Source: Amycolatopsis sp. DSM 110486 | GTDB lineage: Bacteria > Actinomycetota > Actinomycetes > Mycobacteriales > Pseudonocardiaceae | Length of the DNA stretch: 64,000 nucleotides | Assembly (NCBI RefSeq): GCF_019468465.1 | Contig: NZ_CP080519.1 | Span: 3,859,001-3,923,000, forward strand | Direction: 5' to 3' | In this document: positions 55,256 to 63,203 of the stretch, piece by piece | Layout of the letters: each line of letters starts with the position of its first letter | How positions within the stretch are numbered: the first letter of the stretch is position 1 | Notes under the pieces: model-generated | The model's database searches: none | Told to the model about the DNA's origin: nothing | What the model saw: the letters and a program-made list of their open reading frames with translations, nothing else | Made by a program: the position numbers and the translations under genes

Positions 55256-55405
55256 AACACCTCGCACGTAGCTCTTCTCCGCGACGTCGCGGTGGTCCCT
55301 CTTCGCAGCCGGCTCCCTGGCCGGTCGCGGATACCGCGCCCGGGGCCACCGCGGCCGCGCGTCCCGCGGATCCGCGCCCGCACCAGCGATGCAACGATGT
55401 TCCGC

Positions 55406-56974
55406 ATGAGTCCGGTGAGCCGCGCCCGCAAGAAGACCCCCCAGCCCGCCACGCCCAGCGTGAACGGCCTGTTCAAGGACGTCCTCCGGGACTTCTCCGC
55501 CGTCGCGGCGGAGCCCGTCCCGTTCGACGTCGAGCTCCTCGCCTCCGAGGTGGTCGGGCAGTGGTGGGACCTCGCGATCGAGGGCGAGCCCGAGGGCGGC
55601 GAGCAGCTGGGCCTGGAGCTCATCGCGTTCGCGCAGCGCAAGATCACGCCCGGCGCGGCGGCACTGCTGGCCGCGCTGAAGGTGCTGGCCGAGACCGAGG
55701 AGGAGCGCTCGGCGGCCGCCGAGGCGCTCGCCGTGGTGCTCTCGCGCGGCATCCCCGAGCCCGAGTGGGCCGGTGAGGTCGGCCGCGTGACCGTCGGTGA
55801 GATCTGGCGGACCGGCGACGTCTACGGCGACGAGTCCTCGCTGCTGTGCACGTTCTCCCGCGGCGACGCGACGCTCGGCCTGCTGGCGCTGCTCGACTTC
55901 ACCGAGCTCGGCCGCGTGCGCGACCTCGTGGTGATCGACGAGCCGCACGAAGTCCTGGCCGAGATGCGCACGCAGATCGCCGACGACGGCGAGCTCGTGG
56001 TCCTCGAGAAGGTCGAGCCGGCCGACGCGCACCGCCTGTTGCTCGACGGCATCGCCGCGACCGACGGCATGGACGAGCCCGACGTCGGCGAGGACTACAC
56101 GCGCTTCCACGCCGTGGCGATGGCGTGGCTGCGGGCGTTGCCGGCGCCGTCAGCCGGCCGGGGTGTCGAGGAGTGGCCGGACGCGCGACGCGACGCGATC
56201 GTGGAGGAGTTCCTCGGGGAGGTTTCGTTCGCCGACGTCGAGGCGGCGCGGTCGGTGGCGCGGCTGCTGGTGGACCACGGGTGCCGGACGGAGCCGGCGG
56301 ATCCGCTGCGCGTCGGGCCGGAGAAGCTGGCGCGGTTCCTGGAGTCGTTGCTGGGTGGGGAGTACGAGGTCGAGGACGAGGATCTCGTGCCGCCGGTGGT
56401 GCTGGCGTGGGCTTCTTGGGCCGCGGCTCGGGGCGGGTTGTCGGAGGTTGCTTCGGCTGCTCTCGTCGAAGACGTGAAGGAGTACTTGGCGGAATACCTG
56501 TCCGATGAAGATGAGTCCGAAGAGGATGAGGTTTCGGATTATCTGGACGGGACGGAATCTGCCGAAGAGGTTTTGGGGGTTGTGGAGCGGCGACGGTTTG
56601 CTGTGCCGGAGTTGTCCACGGTGATCGGGGACGAGGAGCTGACGGATTTGGATCCGTCGGACCCGGAGCAGCGGCGGATGCTGGTTATCGGTGGGCATCC
56701 GGAGTATCACGAATCGTTGGCGAATGACGAGTTCGATGGTGCTGATGGGTTGAGGCTGGCGTTGGAGACGTCGGTGGTGGATCAGCTTTGGGAGGACTCG
56801 CCTGAAGAGGTTTGGGTGGCGGCCCAGAAGTTGATCGAGAAGGGGTTGACGAGGGAAGAGGTTTTGGGGGAGTTGGTCTCTGTGCTGGAGGGGCAGCTGG
56901 AAGAGGCTGAGGATGAGGATCGGTTGGATTATGATTTGGAAGGGTATCGGGAGGCGTTGACTGCGGTTGAATAG
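55406..56974 (+). CDS. large acidic hypothetical protein with DUF1841-like C-terminus
   Basis: 522 residues from ATG 55406 (ATG 55397 is an alternative). A short basic start (MSPVSRARKKTPQP) is followed by an acidic, helical body (LFKDVLRDFSAVAAEPVPFD; LIAFAQRKITPGAAALLAAL; LVDHGCRTEPADPLRVGPEK), an extremely acidic linker (LSDEDESEEDEVSDYLDG), and a C-terminal domain with DPSDPEQRRMLVIGGHPEYH, LALETSVVDQLWEDSPEEV and TREEVLGELVSVLEGQLEEA, which recalls DUF1841. From about 56440 the codon wobble shifts from C/G to G/T-rich, marking the C-terminal domain as compositionally different. No Shine-Dalgarno is seen. Function unknown. Confidence -1.
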   Translation: MSPVSRARKKTPQPATPSVNGLFKDVLRDFSAVAAEPVPFDVELLASEVVGQWWDLAIEGEPEGGEQLGLELIAFAQRKITPGAAALLAALKVLAETEEERSAAAEALAVVLSRGIPEPEWAGEVGRVTVGEIWRTGDVYGDESSLLCTFSRGDATLGLLALLDFTELGRVRDLVVIDEPHEVLAEMRTQIADDGELVVLEKVEPADAHRLLLDGIAATDGMDEPDVGEDYTRFHAVAMAWLRALPAPSAGRGVEEWPDARRDAIVEEFLGEVSFADVEAARSVARLLVDHGCRTEPADPLRVGPEKLARFLESLLGGEYEVEDEDLVPPVVLAWASWAAARGGLSEVASAALVEDVKEYLAEYLSDEDESEEDEVSDYLDGTESAEEVLGVVERRRFAVPELSTVIGDEELTDLDPSDPEQRRMLVIGGHPEYHESLANDEFDGADGLRLALETSVVDQLWEDSPEEVWVAAQKLIEKGLTREEVLGELVSVLEGQLEEAEDEDRLDYDLEGYREALTAVE

Positions 56975-57007
56975 CCGTTGTCGCGGCTCGGCGCGCGGAG
57001 CGCACCA

Positions 57008-57160
57008 TTGCGTTGGGGGTAGCGCATGGAGCACCCCGTTTTTTAGTGTCACTACGGTCTGGACTATTTGTCAAGGCGGGAAAGAGTACCTTGACAAATA
57101 GTCCAGACCGCGTGGAAGGCGGGGATCGAGGTGCAGGGCCGGGTCTGGGTGCGCTGGTGA
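57008..57160. repeat. dispersed hairpin element, copy 2 (perfect hairpin)
   Basis: A perfect 22-bp inverted repeat (57055-57076 with 57089-57110) around the 12-nt loop CGGGAAAGAGTA, flanked on both sides by sequence shared with the copy at 8078-8222. The left part holds a short G/C stem (GGGGT 57016-57020 with ACCCC 57033-57037) followed by GTTTTTT, a likely terminator of the gene before. Non-coding; the element as a whole may carry terminator and stable RNA hairpin together. Confidence -1.
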
Positions 57161-57211
57161 GTGTGTAGATCTGGTGCGGTTGTGTGGTGGGAAAAGCGAA
57201 AAGCATAAAAG

Positions 57212-57240
57212 AAAGCCCCGGCCGGTGTGGTTGGGGCTTT
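57212..57240 (-). terminator. intrinsic terminator of the small membrane gene
   Basis: Minus strand: AAAGCCCC (57233-57240) pairs with GGGGCTTT (57212-57219), followed by CTTTTAT. It begins 6 nt past the stop. Confidence -1.
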
Positions 57241-57245
57241 GTTGT

Positions 57246-57428
57246 TTATGCCGTTGGGGTTTGGCCAGGGACTGCGGGGACGGGGACGGTGGCGGCTGCG
57301 GTGGCGGCCTTGCGGCGGCGTTCGCGGATGGCTTCGTCCAGGTCGACCAGGAAGGTGCTGGCGGCCATGGCGACGAAGAGGGCCAGTCCGAGTACTGCGC
57401 CGATCCACGTGAGGACGATGGAGAACAT
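57246..57428 (-). CDS. small single-pass membrane protein, 60 aa
   Basis: 60 residues. One N-terminal helix (MFSIVLTWIGAVLGLALFVA), then MAASTFLVDLDEAIRERRRK, basic and helical, and an Ala/Pro/Val tail. It is a strong gene call despite size: GGAAGGAGG lies 6 nt before the ATG, and a clear intrinsic terminator follows. The layout (helix, acidic-basic amphipathic stretch) suits a small membrane adaptor, possibly interacting with the cytoplasmic face of a larger complex. Function unknown. Confidence -1.
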   Translation of the reverse strand: MFSIVLTWIGAVLGLALFVAMAASTFLVDLDEAIRERRRKAATAAATVPVPAVPGQTPTA

Positions 57429-57521
57429 CGGGGGCCTCCTTCCCAGGTCAGATGCGAATTTCCCTTCTGTTCAGGGTCGCTTTCACGAGGCTCGCCCGGT
57501 ATCGGCCAACTGGTTACGAAG

Positions 57522-57562
57522 CCGCCCCCCGAACTGGCCGATCGGCCGAGGTCGGGGGGCGG
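57522..57562 (-). terminator. hairpin downstream of coaA
   Basis: An 11-bp stem CCGCCCCCCGA (57522-57532) with TCGGGGGGCGG (57552-57562), and inside it a second palindrome GGCCGATCGGCC (57536-57547). It lies about 120 nt beyond the coaA stop; no U tract. Confidence -1.
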
Positions 57563-57681
57563 AGGGTGAGGGTGTGGGGCAGGTGAGGGCTATGTGGGTG
57601 ACAAAGCCGCCGACAAAGCCGCCGAACAAGCCATCGACGCGCCGAAGGACGGGCCTACCCGCAGGGCCGACCCCGAAGCCG

Positions 57682-58614
57682 TCAGAGCTTGCGCAGGCGC
57701 ACGCGGTTGATGGAGTGGTCGGCGTCCTTGCGGAGCACCAGCGTGGCCCGAGGGCGGGTCGGTTTGATGTTCTCCATGAGGTTCGGTTCGTTGATCGTGC
57801 GCCACAGGTGGCGGGCTTCCTCACGGGCCTCGTCGTCGTCCAGGCCGGCGAAGTGGTGGAAGTGCGAAGCCGGGTCGGAGAACGCGGTGTGGCGGAGCTT
57901 GAGGAAGCGCTCGACGTACCAGCGTTCGATGTCGTCGGTGTGCGCGTCGACGTAGATGGAGAAGTCGAACAGGTCCGAGACGGTCAGGCGCGGGCCGGGC
58001 TGCAGGACGTTCAGCCCCTCGATGATGAGGATGTCCGGGCGCTCCACAACCTGTTCCTCGCCGGGCAGGATGTCGTACGCGAGGTGCGAGTACACGGGCG
58101 CCGACACGCGCTCGGCGCCGGATTTCACCTCGGTGACGAAGCGCAGCAGGGCGCGCCGGTCGTAGCTTTCCGGGAAGCCCTTGCGGTGCATGATGCCGCG
58201 GCGGGTCAGCTCGTCGCGCGAGTACAGGAACCCGTCGGTGGTCACGAGGTCCACGCGCGGGTGGTCCGGCCAGCGGGCGAGCAGCGTGCGCAGGATGCGG
58301 GCCGTGGTCGACTTGCCGACCGCGACGCTGCCGGCGACGCCGATCACGTACGGCACCTTCGTGCTGACGCACTCTTCGCCGAGGAACGTGGTGGTGGCTT
58401 CGTACAGCTGTTGCCGGGCTTTGACCTGCAGGTTGATCAGTCTCGACAGCGGCAGGTAGACGTCGGCCACCTCGGCCAGGTCGATCTGCTCGCCGAGACC
58501 CCGCAGCCGAACCAGCTCATCGGCGGTCAGGGGCAGTGGGGTCGAGCTGCGCAGCTCCCGCCACTGTTCCCGGTGAAGCTCGACGTAGGGACTGAGTTCA
58601 CGGACCCGTGGCAT
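57682..58614 (-). CDS. coaA: type I pantothenate kinase
   Basis: 310 residues. It phosphorylates pantothenate, the first step of coenzyme A synthesis. Features: [20 protein letters not shown] at the start, P-loop [93 protein letters not shown], and the C-terminal [23 protein letters not shown]. All catalytic regions of the type I enzyme are present. The ATG 58614 is chosen because GAGGAG lies 8 nt upstream; the frame itself opens at 58659. It is feedback-sensitive to CoA in other bacteria (family knowledge). Confidence -1.
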   Translation of the reverse strand: MPRVRELSPYVELHREQWRELRSSTPLPLTADELVRLRGLGEQIDLAEVADVYLPLSRLINLQVKARQQLYEATTTFLGEECVSTKVPYVIGVAGSVAVGKSTTARILRTLLARWPDHPRVDLVTTDGFLYSRDELTRRGIMHRKGFPESYDRRALLRFVTEVKSGAERVSAPVYSHLAYDILPGEEQVVERPDILIIEGLNVLQPGPRLTVSDLFDFSIYVDAHTDDIERWYVERFLKLRHTAFSDPASHFHHFAGLDDDEAREEARHLWRTINEPNLMENIKPTRPRATLVLRKDADHSINRVRLRKL

Positions 58615-58752
58615 CGCACACTCCTCGGCCGTCGCCTGCGCTGGCTCCGTACTGGGCACTACCTTGCGAGTAACGCTCCATCAACGGTAGGGCCTACCGC
58701 CCGTGAACGCGCTGTGATGTGCTGCACGCGGCCCGAACCGTTGCCTACGCGG

Positions 58753-59385
58753 TCACCGAGGGTTACGACGGCGGCCGAAGACTTCCACCCACGCCGCGGC
58801 CACCTGGCGCGCGCACGTGGCCGGGTCGACGCCGCCGACGCCGGTGCCCAAGCCGGGCATCGCGATGGTGTCCACGGCCTCGCGCACCGGCCCTTCCTCG
58901 AGCTTCCCGTGCTGCCACTGCAGGAACACCGCGCGCGCCGCGAGGTACGGGTGCACGGTGTCCGCGGGTAGCCGTTCGCCGGGCGCGCGCATGGTCGGCG
59001 CGCTGATCAGCCACGCCGGTTCGGCCTCGCCCGTGGGCACGATCACGGCCTCGCCGATGGGCAGTTCTCCGCCGTACGAAGCCAAGACCGCGCTGCGCAC
59101 GCTCTGCTCGACACCCGGGAACGCCAGGGCGTAGACGGCGTCGATCCCGCCGCGCATCCAGCCGTAGGAGTTGGCGGGGCTCACCACGGCCTGGGCGACG
59201 ACGTCCAGCACCGACCCACGGTGCACCCGGACCGTGGCGGCCTCGGTTTCGAGGCGGCCGAGGGCGTGGGTCCACGCGGCGGCGAGCGGTTCATCGACGG
59301 CGCACAACACGAGTTCCGGCGTCCGGGACGAAACCGGCGGGCCGATGTCCTCGCGCCCGGTGTGTGTGCCCGATTCGGCGGTCAC
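58753..59385 (-). CDS. macro-domain protein
   Basis: 210 residues. After about 35 polar residues come PELVLCAVDEPLAAAW and a macro-domain core: VRVHRGSVLDVVAQAVVSPA, NSYGWMRGGIDAVYALAFP (ADP-ribose binding loop region), WLISAPTMRAP, and AMPGLGTGVGGVDPATCARQ (glycine-rich phosphate loop). Macro domains bind or remove ADP-ribose and related nucleotides. This sub-type, with NSYG-M-GGID, is shared with phage-tail-neighbour and some regulatory macro proteins. Divergent from pheA, with 98 nt between starts. The GTG has CATGCT 6 nt upstream (minus), possibly leaderless. Substrate not decidable. Confidence -1.
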   Translation of the reverse strand: MTAESGTHTGREDIGPPVSSRTPELVLCAVDEPLAAAWTHALGRLETEAATVRVHRGSVLDVVAQAVVSPANSYGWMRGGIDAVYALAFPGVEQSVRSAVLASYGGELPIGEAVIVPTGEAEPAWLISAPTMRAPGERLPADTVHPYLAARAVFLQWQHGKLEEGPVREAVDTIAMPGLGTGVGGVDPATCARQVAAAWVEVFGRRRNPR

Positions 59386-59470
59386 GGTTCAAGCATGGCA
59401 AAAAAAGCCACCCGACGTAACCGGTTGGCGGACCGGATGTCCGAGTGAAAACCGCCACGTGTGTTGTAAG

Positions 59471-59476
59471 TAGCCT
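59471..59476 (+). promoter_or_regulatory. -10 hexamer TAGCCT for pheA
   Basis: TAGCCT lies 7 nt before GTG 59484, with no Shine-Dalgarno between. The same TAGCCTGGCGG string precedes the S49 peptidase gene at 14013. Confidence -1.
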
Positions 59477-59483
59477 GGCGGTC

Positions 59484-60389
59484 GTGTTGCGGATCGCGTA
59501 TTTCGGCCCTCAGGGCACGTTCACCGAACAGGCCGCCCGTGCGCTCGCGCCGGGCGAGGACCTGACTCCCTACGAGACCGTCCGGCTGGCGCTCACGGCC
59601 GTCCGCGAAGGCGCTGCCGACGCTGCGTGCGTACCGATCGAGAACTCCGTCGAGGGTGTCGTGCCGACGACGCTCGACGGCCTCAGCGACGGAGACCCCC
59701 TGGTCGCCGTCGCGGAGACCATCCTGCCCATCCACTTCAGCGTGCTGACGCGTCCGGGTGGCGGCGAGATCCGCACTGTTGCGAGCCACCCGCACGCCCT
59801 CGCACAGGTGCGGGAGTGGCTCGAGGCGAACCTGCCCGGCGCGACCGTGGTGGCCTCCTCGTCCACGGCGTCGGCCGCCGTCGGCGTGGTCGAGGGCACC
59901 TACGACGCGGCCGTGTCCGCGCCGGTCGCCATCGAGCACTACGCGCTGGAGGAGCTGGCCACGGGCGTCGCCGACGTCCACGACGCGCAGACGCGCTTCC
60001 TGCTGGTCCGCCGCCCCGGCGAGCTGCCCGAGCCGACAGGCGCCGACCGCACGTCGATCGTCGCGGCGGCCGTGAACCGCACCGGCACGCTGGCCGAGCT
60101 GCTCGCCGAGCTCGCGAGCCGCGGCATCAACCTCACGCGCCTCGACGCGCGCCCGACCCGCAACAACTTCGGCGAGTACCGCTTTTTCATCGACTTCGAG
60201 GGGCACGTGGCCGAGCCGCGGATCGTCGACGCGATGGCCGCGCTGCGCCGCCGCTGCCACCTGCGCTTCCTCGGCTCGCACCCGCGGGCCGACGATGTCG
60301 CCGCCACCGTCGAGGCCGGCGCAGGCAACCAGGACTTCGTCGACGCCCAGGCCTGGGTCGACGCCGTGTTGAAGGGAGAAGGCGCGTGA
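59484..60389 (+). CDS. pheA: prephenate dehydratase
   Basis: 301 residues. It converts prephenate to phenylpyruvate in phenylalanine synthesis. The catalytic domain spans 1-180: RIAYFGPQGTFTEQAARALA, ADAACVPIENSVEGVVPTTL DGL, then YDAAVSAPVAIEHYALEELA and DVHDAQTRFLLV (the conserved Thr-Arg-Phe). A C-terminal ACT domain (about 195-275) has TSIVAAAVNRTGTLAELLAE and GINLTRLDARPTRNNFGEYR with the E-S-R-P-like binding loop as DARP, for phenylalanine feedback. No chorismate mutase is fused. The start is set by the leaderless -10 spacing; the TTG next to it is an alternative. Its stop overlaps the next gene (GTGA). Confidence -1.
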   Translation: MLRIAYFGPQGTFTEQAARALAPGEDLTPYETVRLALTAVREGAADAACVPIENSVEGVVPTTLDGLSDGDPLVAVAETILPIHFSVLTRPGGGEIRTVASHPHALAQVREWLEANLPGATVVASSSTASAAVGVVEGTYDAAVSAPVAIEHYALEELATGVADVHDAQTRFLLVRRPGELPEPTGADRTSIVAAAVNRTGTLAELLAELASRGINLTRLDARPTRNNFGEYRFFIDFEGHVAEPRIVDAMAALRRRCHLRFLGSHPRADDVAATVEAGAGNQDFVDAQAWVDAVLKGEGA

Positions 60390-61000
60390 GACTGTTCCTC
60401 GTCCGCCACGGCCAGACCGACGGCAATGTGCGGGGCGCGCTCGACACAGCGCTGCCCGGTCCGCCGCTCACCGAGCTGGGGCAGGAGCAGGCGAAGGCGC
60501 TCGCGGGCCGGCTCGCCGCGGAGCCGATCGTGGCCGTGTACGCGTCGCAGGCAACGCGCGCGCAGCAGACGGCCGCGCCGCTGGCCGAGGTGCTCGGCCT
60601 CGAGGTGCAGGTGATCGAGGGCGTGAAGGAGGTCGACGCGGGCGACCTCGAGGGCGCCACCGACGCCGAGTCGATCCGGACCTACCTCGAGACGGCCAAA
60701 CGCTGGACCGAAGGCGACCTGGACGTCGCCATCCCTGGCGGCGAGTCGGGCGCCCAGGTGCGGGCCCGCATGGTCGGCGCCGCTGACGACCTGCGGGCGA
60801 AGCACGAGCAGACCGACCCGGACGGCATCGTCGTGCTGGTCAGCCACGGCGGCGCGATCCGGCTCGGTGCGGAGTTCCTGGCCGCCAACGTGCCCGGCGA
60901 CCTGGCAAGCAGTGCGCTCATCCCGAACACGGGCGTCGTGGAGCTGGAGTCTCAGCCCGACGGCTGGCGATGCCTTACCTGGGTCGACACGCCGTTGTAG
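60386..61000 (+). CDS. histidine phosphatase (phosphoglycerate-mutase-like) family protein
   Basis: 204 residues. The catalytic RHG motif is near the N-terminus (LFLVRHGQTDGNVRGAL), with the second Arg in VYASQATRAQQTAAPLAEVL, Glu in VIEGVKEVDAGDLEGATD, and the second His in IVVLVSHGGAIRLGAEFL. This set defines the histidine phosphatase superfamily; sugar-phosphate, nucleotide and other phosphatases share it, so the substrate is open. It overlaps pheA by 4 nt (GTGA), with GGGAGAAGG upstream; pheA with a following phosphatase gene is a common actinobacterial arrangement. A long nested hairpin follows the stop. Confidence -1.
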   Translation: MRLFLVRHGQTDGNVRGALDTALPGPPLTELGQEQAKALAGRLAAEPIVAVYASQATRAQQTAAPLAEVLGLEVQVIEGVKEVDAGDLEGATDAESIRTYLETAKRWTEGDLDVAIPGGESGAQVRARMVGAADDLRAKHEQTDPDGIVVLVSHGGAIRLGAEFLAANVPGDLASSALIPNTGVVELESQPDGWRCLTWVDTPL

Positions 61001-61025
61001 CCCGGCGCTCTCTATCAGCCACCAC

Positions 61026-61120
61026 CGCGAGATCGCGCCGGTTTCTGGACTGAGCGATGTGATCGGCCCCTTGGGTCGATCACATCGGGAGGGAAGAAAT
61101 CGGCTCAAAGCGATCTCGCG
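61026..61120. terminator. long nested hairpin between convergent genes
   Basis: Outer 11-bp perfect arms CGCGAGATCGC (61026-61036) and GCGATCTCGCG (61110-61120); inner 11-bp perfect arms CGATGTGATCG (61055-61065) and CGATCACATCG (61077-61087) with loop GCCCCTTGGGT; between them CCGGTTTCT and AGAAATCGG also pair with one wobble. It lies between the phosphatase and tenA ends and probably terminates both. Confidence -1.
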
Positions 61121-61145
61121 CGTCTCGGCGGAGCCGAGACCAAAA

Positions 61146-61829
61146 TTACCGCATTGCGGCAGTGGGCCAGCCTTCCTGGCGGTACGCGCTGTCCCAGAAC
61201 ATCCACTCGTACTCACACGCCCGGGTGAAAGCGGCGAGCATTTTTTCGCGCGTCGCCTCGCCTGCGGCGTCGGCGGCGCGGTCGAGGGCGTCGCGGCCCG
61301 TGCGGACGGTCGCTTCGAACTCGTCGCCCGCATACGTGTCGATCCACGGCCGGTACGGATTGTCGTTTTCGGGCGACTGCCGCGTGAGGATTCCGGCGCC
61401 CACGCTCTGGTACACCCAGAAGCACGGCAGCAGCGCCGCGAGGAGCTCGCCGTAGCTGCCCGTGTGGGCCGTGGCCAGCAGGAACGACGAGTACGCGACG
61501 CACGTCGGCGACGTCTCGATGTCGGCCAGATCGATCTCCGAAAGCCGGAACCACTTGAAGTAACTCTCGTGCATCTCGCGCTCGATCACGATGGCTTCGC
61601 GCGCCGCTCCGGCCAGGAAGGCGACGTCGTCGACCTCCGGCGCCTTGGCCGCCGCGGCGGCCAGCGCGCGGCCGAAGCCGACGAGGTACCGCGCGTCCTG
61701 GACCAGGTAGAACTGGAATCGCTCGCGCGACAAAGTGCCGGTCGCGAGCTCTTCGTTGAACGGGTGGACCGACATGGCGTGTTGTAGTTTCACCGTGTGT
61801 TGCCATGCCTGGTGAGAAAAGCCCGTCAT
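61146..61829 (-). CDS. tenA: thiaminase II / aminopyrimidine aminohydrolase
   Basis: 227 residues, all helical TenA fold. Key elements: HPFNEELATGTLSRERFQFY LVQDARYLVGFGRALA (active-site Asp), MHESYFKWFRLSEID, LLPCFWVYQSVGAGIL (nucleophile Cys), YRPWIDTYAGDEFEATV, and CEYEWMFWDSAYRQEGWP (catalytic Glu region). TenA hydrolyses degraded aminopyrimidines, salvaging them for thiamin synthesis. The ATG at 61829 has GGAAGG 6 nt upstream. No TPP riboswitch (CTGAGA ... ACCTGA pattern) is visible in the 103 nt before it. The gene stands alone, divergent from a lipoprotein gene. Confidence -1.
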   Translation of the reverse strand: MTGFSHQAWQHTVKLQHAMSVHPFNEELATGTLSRERFQFYLVQDARYLVGFGRALAAAAAKAPEVDDVAFLAGAAREAIVIEREMHESYFKWFRLSEIDLADIETSPTCVAYSSFLLATAHTGSYGELLAALLPCFWVYQSVGAGILTRQSPENDNPYRPWIDTYAGDEFEATVRTGRDALDRAADAAGEATREKMLAAFTRACEYEWMFWDSAYRQEGWPTAAMR

Positions 61830-61932
61830 GATCGCCTTCCGTCTGGTGAAGAGTTCACGATGCCGGCGCAACCCGGTGCGGAGGTCGCACGTCCACTGAA
61901 CGGTGGTTACCCAGCACGGGGAGGCAACTGAG

Positions 61933-62586
61933 ATGGTAAGCATGACAAAACCACGAATTCCCTTGGTCTTTCTTGCTGCGCTGGGCGCGTCCGGCGCCCT
62001 GCTGCTGTCGGCTTGTGGTAGCGGAACCACGCCGACCGCGAGCAACACGCCGAGTTCCGACACTTCGGCCAGCACGTCCGACACGTCGCCGGCGCCCACG
62101 GCCAGCTCGTCCGAGTCCTCTTCGGACGACAGCACGCCGGCGTCCGGCCGGCCGGTGGACAACGGCCTGTGCAAGGCCGGTGACGTCACGCTCTCCCTCG
62201 GCCAGGGCGACGCGGGTGCGGGCTCGGTCTACCGGCCGATCCTGATCAAGAACTCCAGCAGCAAGGCCTGCACGATCCAGGGCTTCCCCGGCGTCTCCTA
62301 CGTGGCCGGCGACGACGGGCACCAGGTCGGCGATGCCGCGTTCCGCGAGGGGACGAAGGGCGACGCCATCAAGCTGCAGCCGGGCCAGTCGGCTGCAGCG
62401 GACGTGCAGTTCGCGCAGGCGGCGAACTTCGACCCGGCGGTGTGCAAGCCGACGTCGGTGAAGGGCCTGCGCGTGTACCTGCCGCAGGAGACGGCGTCGA
62501 AGTTCCTGCCCGACCCGGGCACGGGCTGCGCCGGCGGCAAGCTGCCGGGCTTCCAGCTCGCGGTGAAGACGGTGCGGCGGGCTTGA
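61933..62586 (+). CDS. DUF4232 lipoprotein
   Basis: 217 residues. A lipoprotein signal: basic TKPR, hydrophobic IPLVFLAALGASGALLL, lipobox LSAC with Cys at residue 28. A Ser/Thr-rich linker of about 55 residues precedes the DUF4232 domain (LCKAGDVTLSLGQGDAGAGS; ILIKNSSSKACTIQGFPGVS; VAGDDGHQVGDAAF; VQFAQAANFDPAVCKPTSVK), a beta sandwich with probable disulfide between the Cys in LCKAG and ACTIQG or VCKPT and GTGCAGG. DUF4232 proteins are extracellular in actinobacteria; function unknown. ATG 61933 has GGGAGG 8 nt upstream. Confidence -1.
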   Translation: MVSMTKPRIPLVFLAALGASGALLLSACGSGTTPTASNTPSSDTSASTSDTSPAPTASSSESSSDDSTPASGRPVDNGLCKAGDVTLSLGQGDAGAGSVYRPILIKNSSSKACTIQGFPGVSYVAGDDGHQVGDAAFREGTKGDAIKLQPGQSAAADVQFAQAANFDPAVCKPTSVKGLRVYLPQETASKFLPDPGTGCAGGKLPGFQLAVKTVRRA

Positions 62587-62590
62587 GGTT

Positions 62591-63076
62591 TTAGCCCCTG
62601 GCGCAGAGTTGTTGGACGCGGATGATGTCGTCCTGTCCGGATTGGCTGTCGAAGCGGCCGGACAGGACCATTCCGTTGACGCCGGCGAGGCTCTGCGCCA
62701 GGGGTTGGTATTGGCCGTCGAAGGCGGCTGCGGCCTGGGCCAGCTCGTAGGCCGCGGCGATGCGGTGGGCCGCGTCGTCGGCCAGGCGGGTGAAGGCGGT
62801 GGGGTCGTAGCCGCCCGTCGTGTCGGGGAGGTGGCCGGCGCGGTTGAAGGTGTCGCAGGCGGCTGCCGCGTCGACGTTCGCGCCGCCGCGCTGGCCGGAG
62901 AGGCCCCAGAGGAGGCCGGTGATCAGGATTCCGATGGCGAATCCTGCGGCGGCGGCCAGGACCAGGGGTCTTCGGGATTTTTCGGCCCGGGCCGGGTTGT
63001 CGGCGGTGTCAGTCGTGTCGGCGGCTGGGTTTTGCCGGTCGTCGTCCGGTAGGGGCGGGGTGTCGAGAGCAGTCAT
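62591..63076 (-). CDS. single-pass membrane protein, unknown
   Basis: 161 residues. A polar, acidic N-terminus of about 35 residues is followed by a membrane helix (PLVLAAAAGFAIGILITGLL) and an outside helical domain of about 100 residues, with ACDTFNRAGHLP and VQQLCARG containing Cys residues that could pair, and AAHRIAAAYELAQAAAAFDG QYQ as a long helix. GGGAGG precedes the ATG. It is convergent with the DUF4232 lipoprotein gene (5 nt apart). Function unknown; a lone envelope protein. Confidence -1.
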   Translation of the reverse strand: MTALDTPPLPDDDRQNPAADTTDTADNPARAEKSRRPLVLAAAAGFAIGILITGLLWGLSGQRGGANVDAAAACDTFNRAGHLPDTTGGYDPTAFTRLADDAAHRIAAAYELAQAAAAFDGQYQPLAQSLAGVNGMVLSGRFDSQSGQDDIIRVQQLCARG

Positions 63077-63203
63077 TCACGTCCTCCCGGCGGCCGGGTG
63101 ATGTGCTATTTCAGCACCAAAACCGCCGGTGGGCACTGCTCTCGATGGAGTAGTTCGGGTGTTGAAGCTGATTCGTCATCTGGCGTCGCCGGCAAGCGTG
63201 CGC

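Noticed and set aside
56685..57206. Minus-strand frame of 173 residues over the dispersed element
   Set aside because: It overlaps the end of a well-supported gene and the hairpin element; its sequence is low-complexity Pro/Thr.
61830..61932. TPP riboswitch before tenA
   Set aside because: No CTGAGA and ACCTGA-type core is present in either direction.
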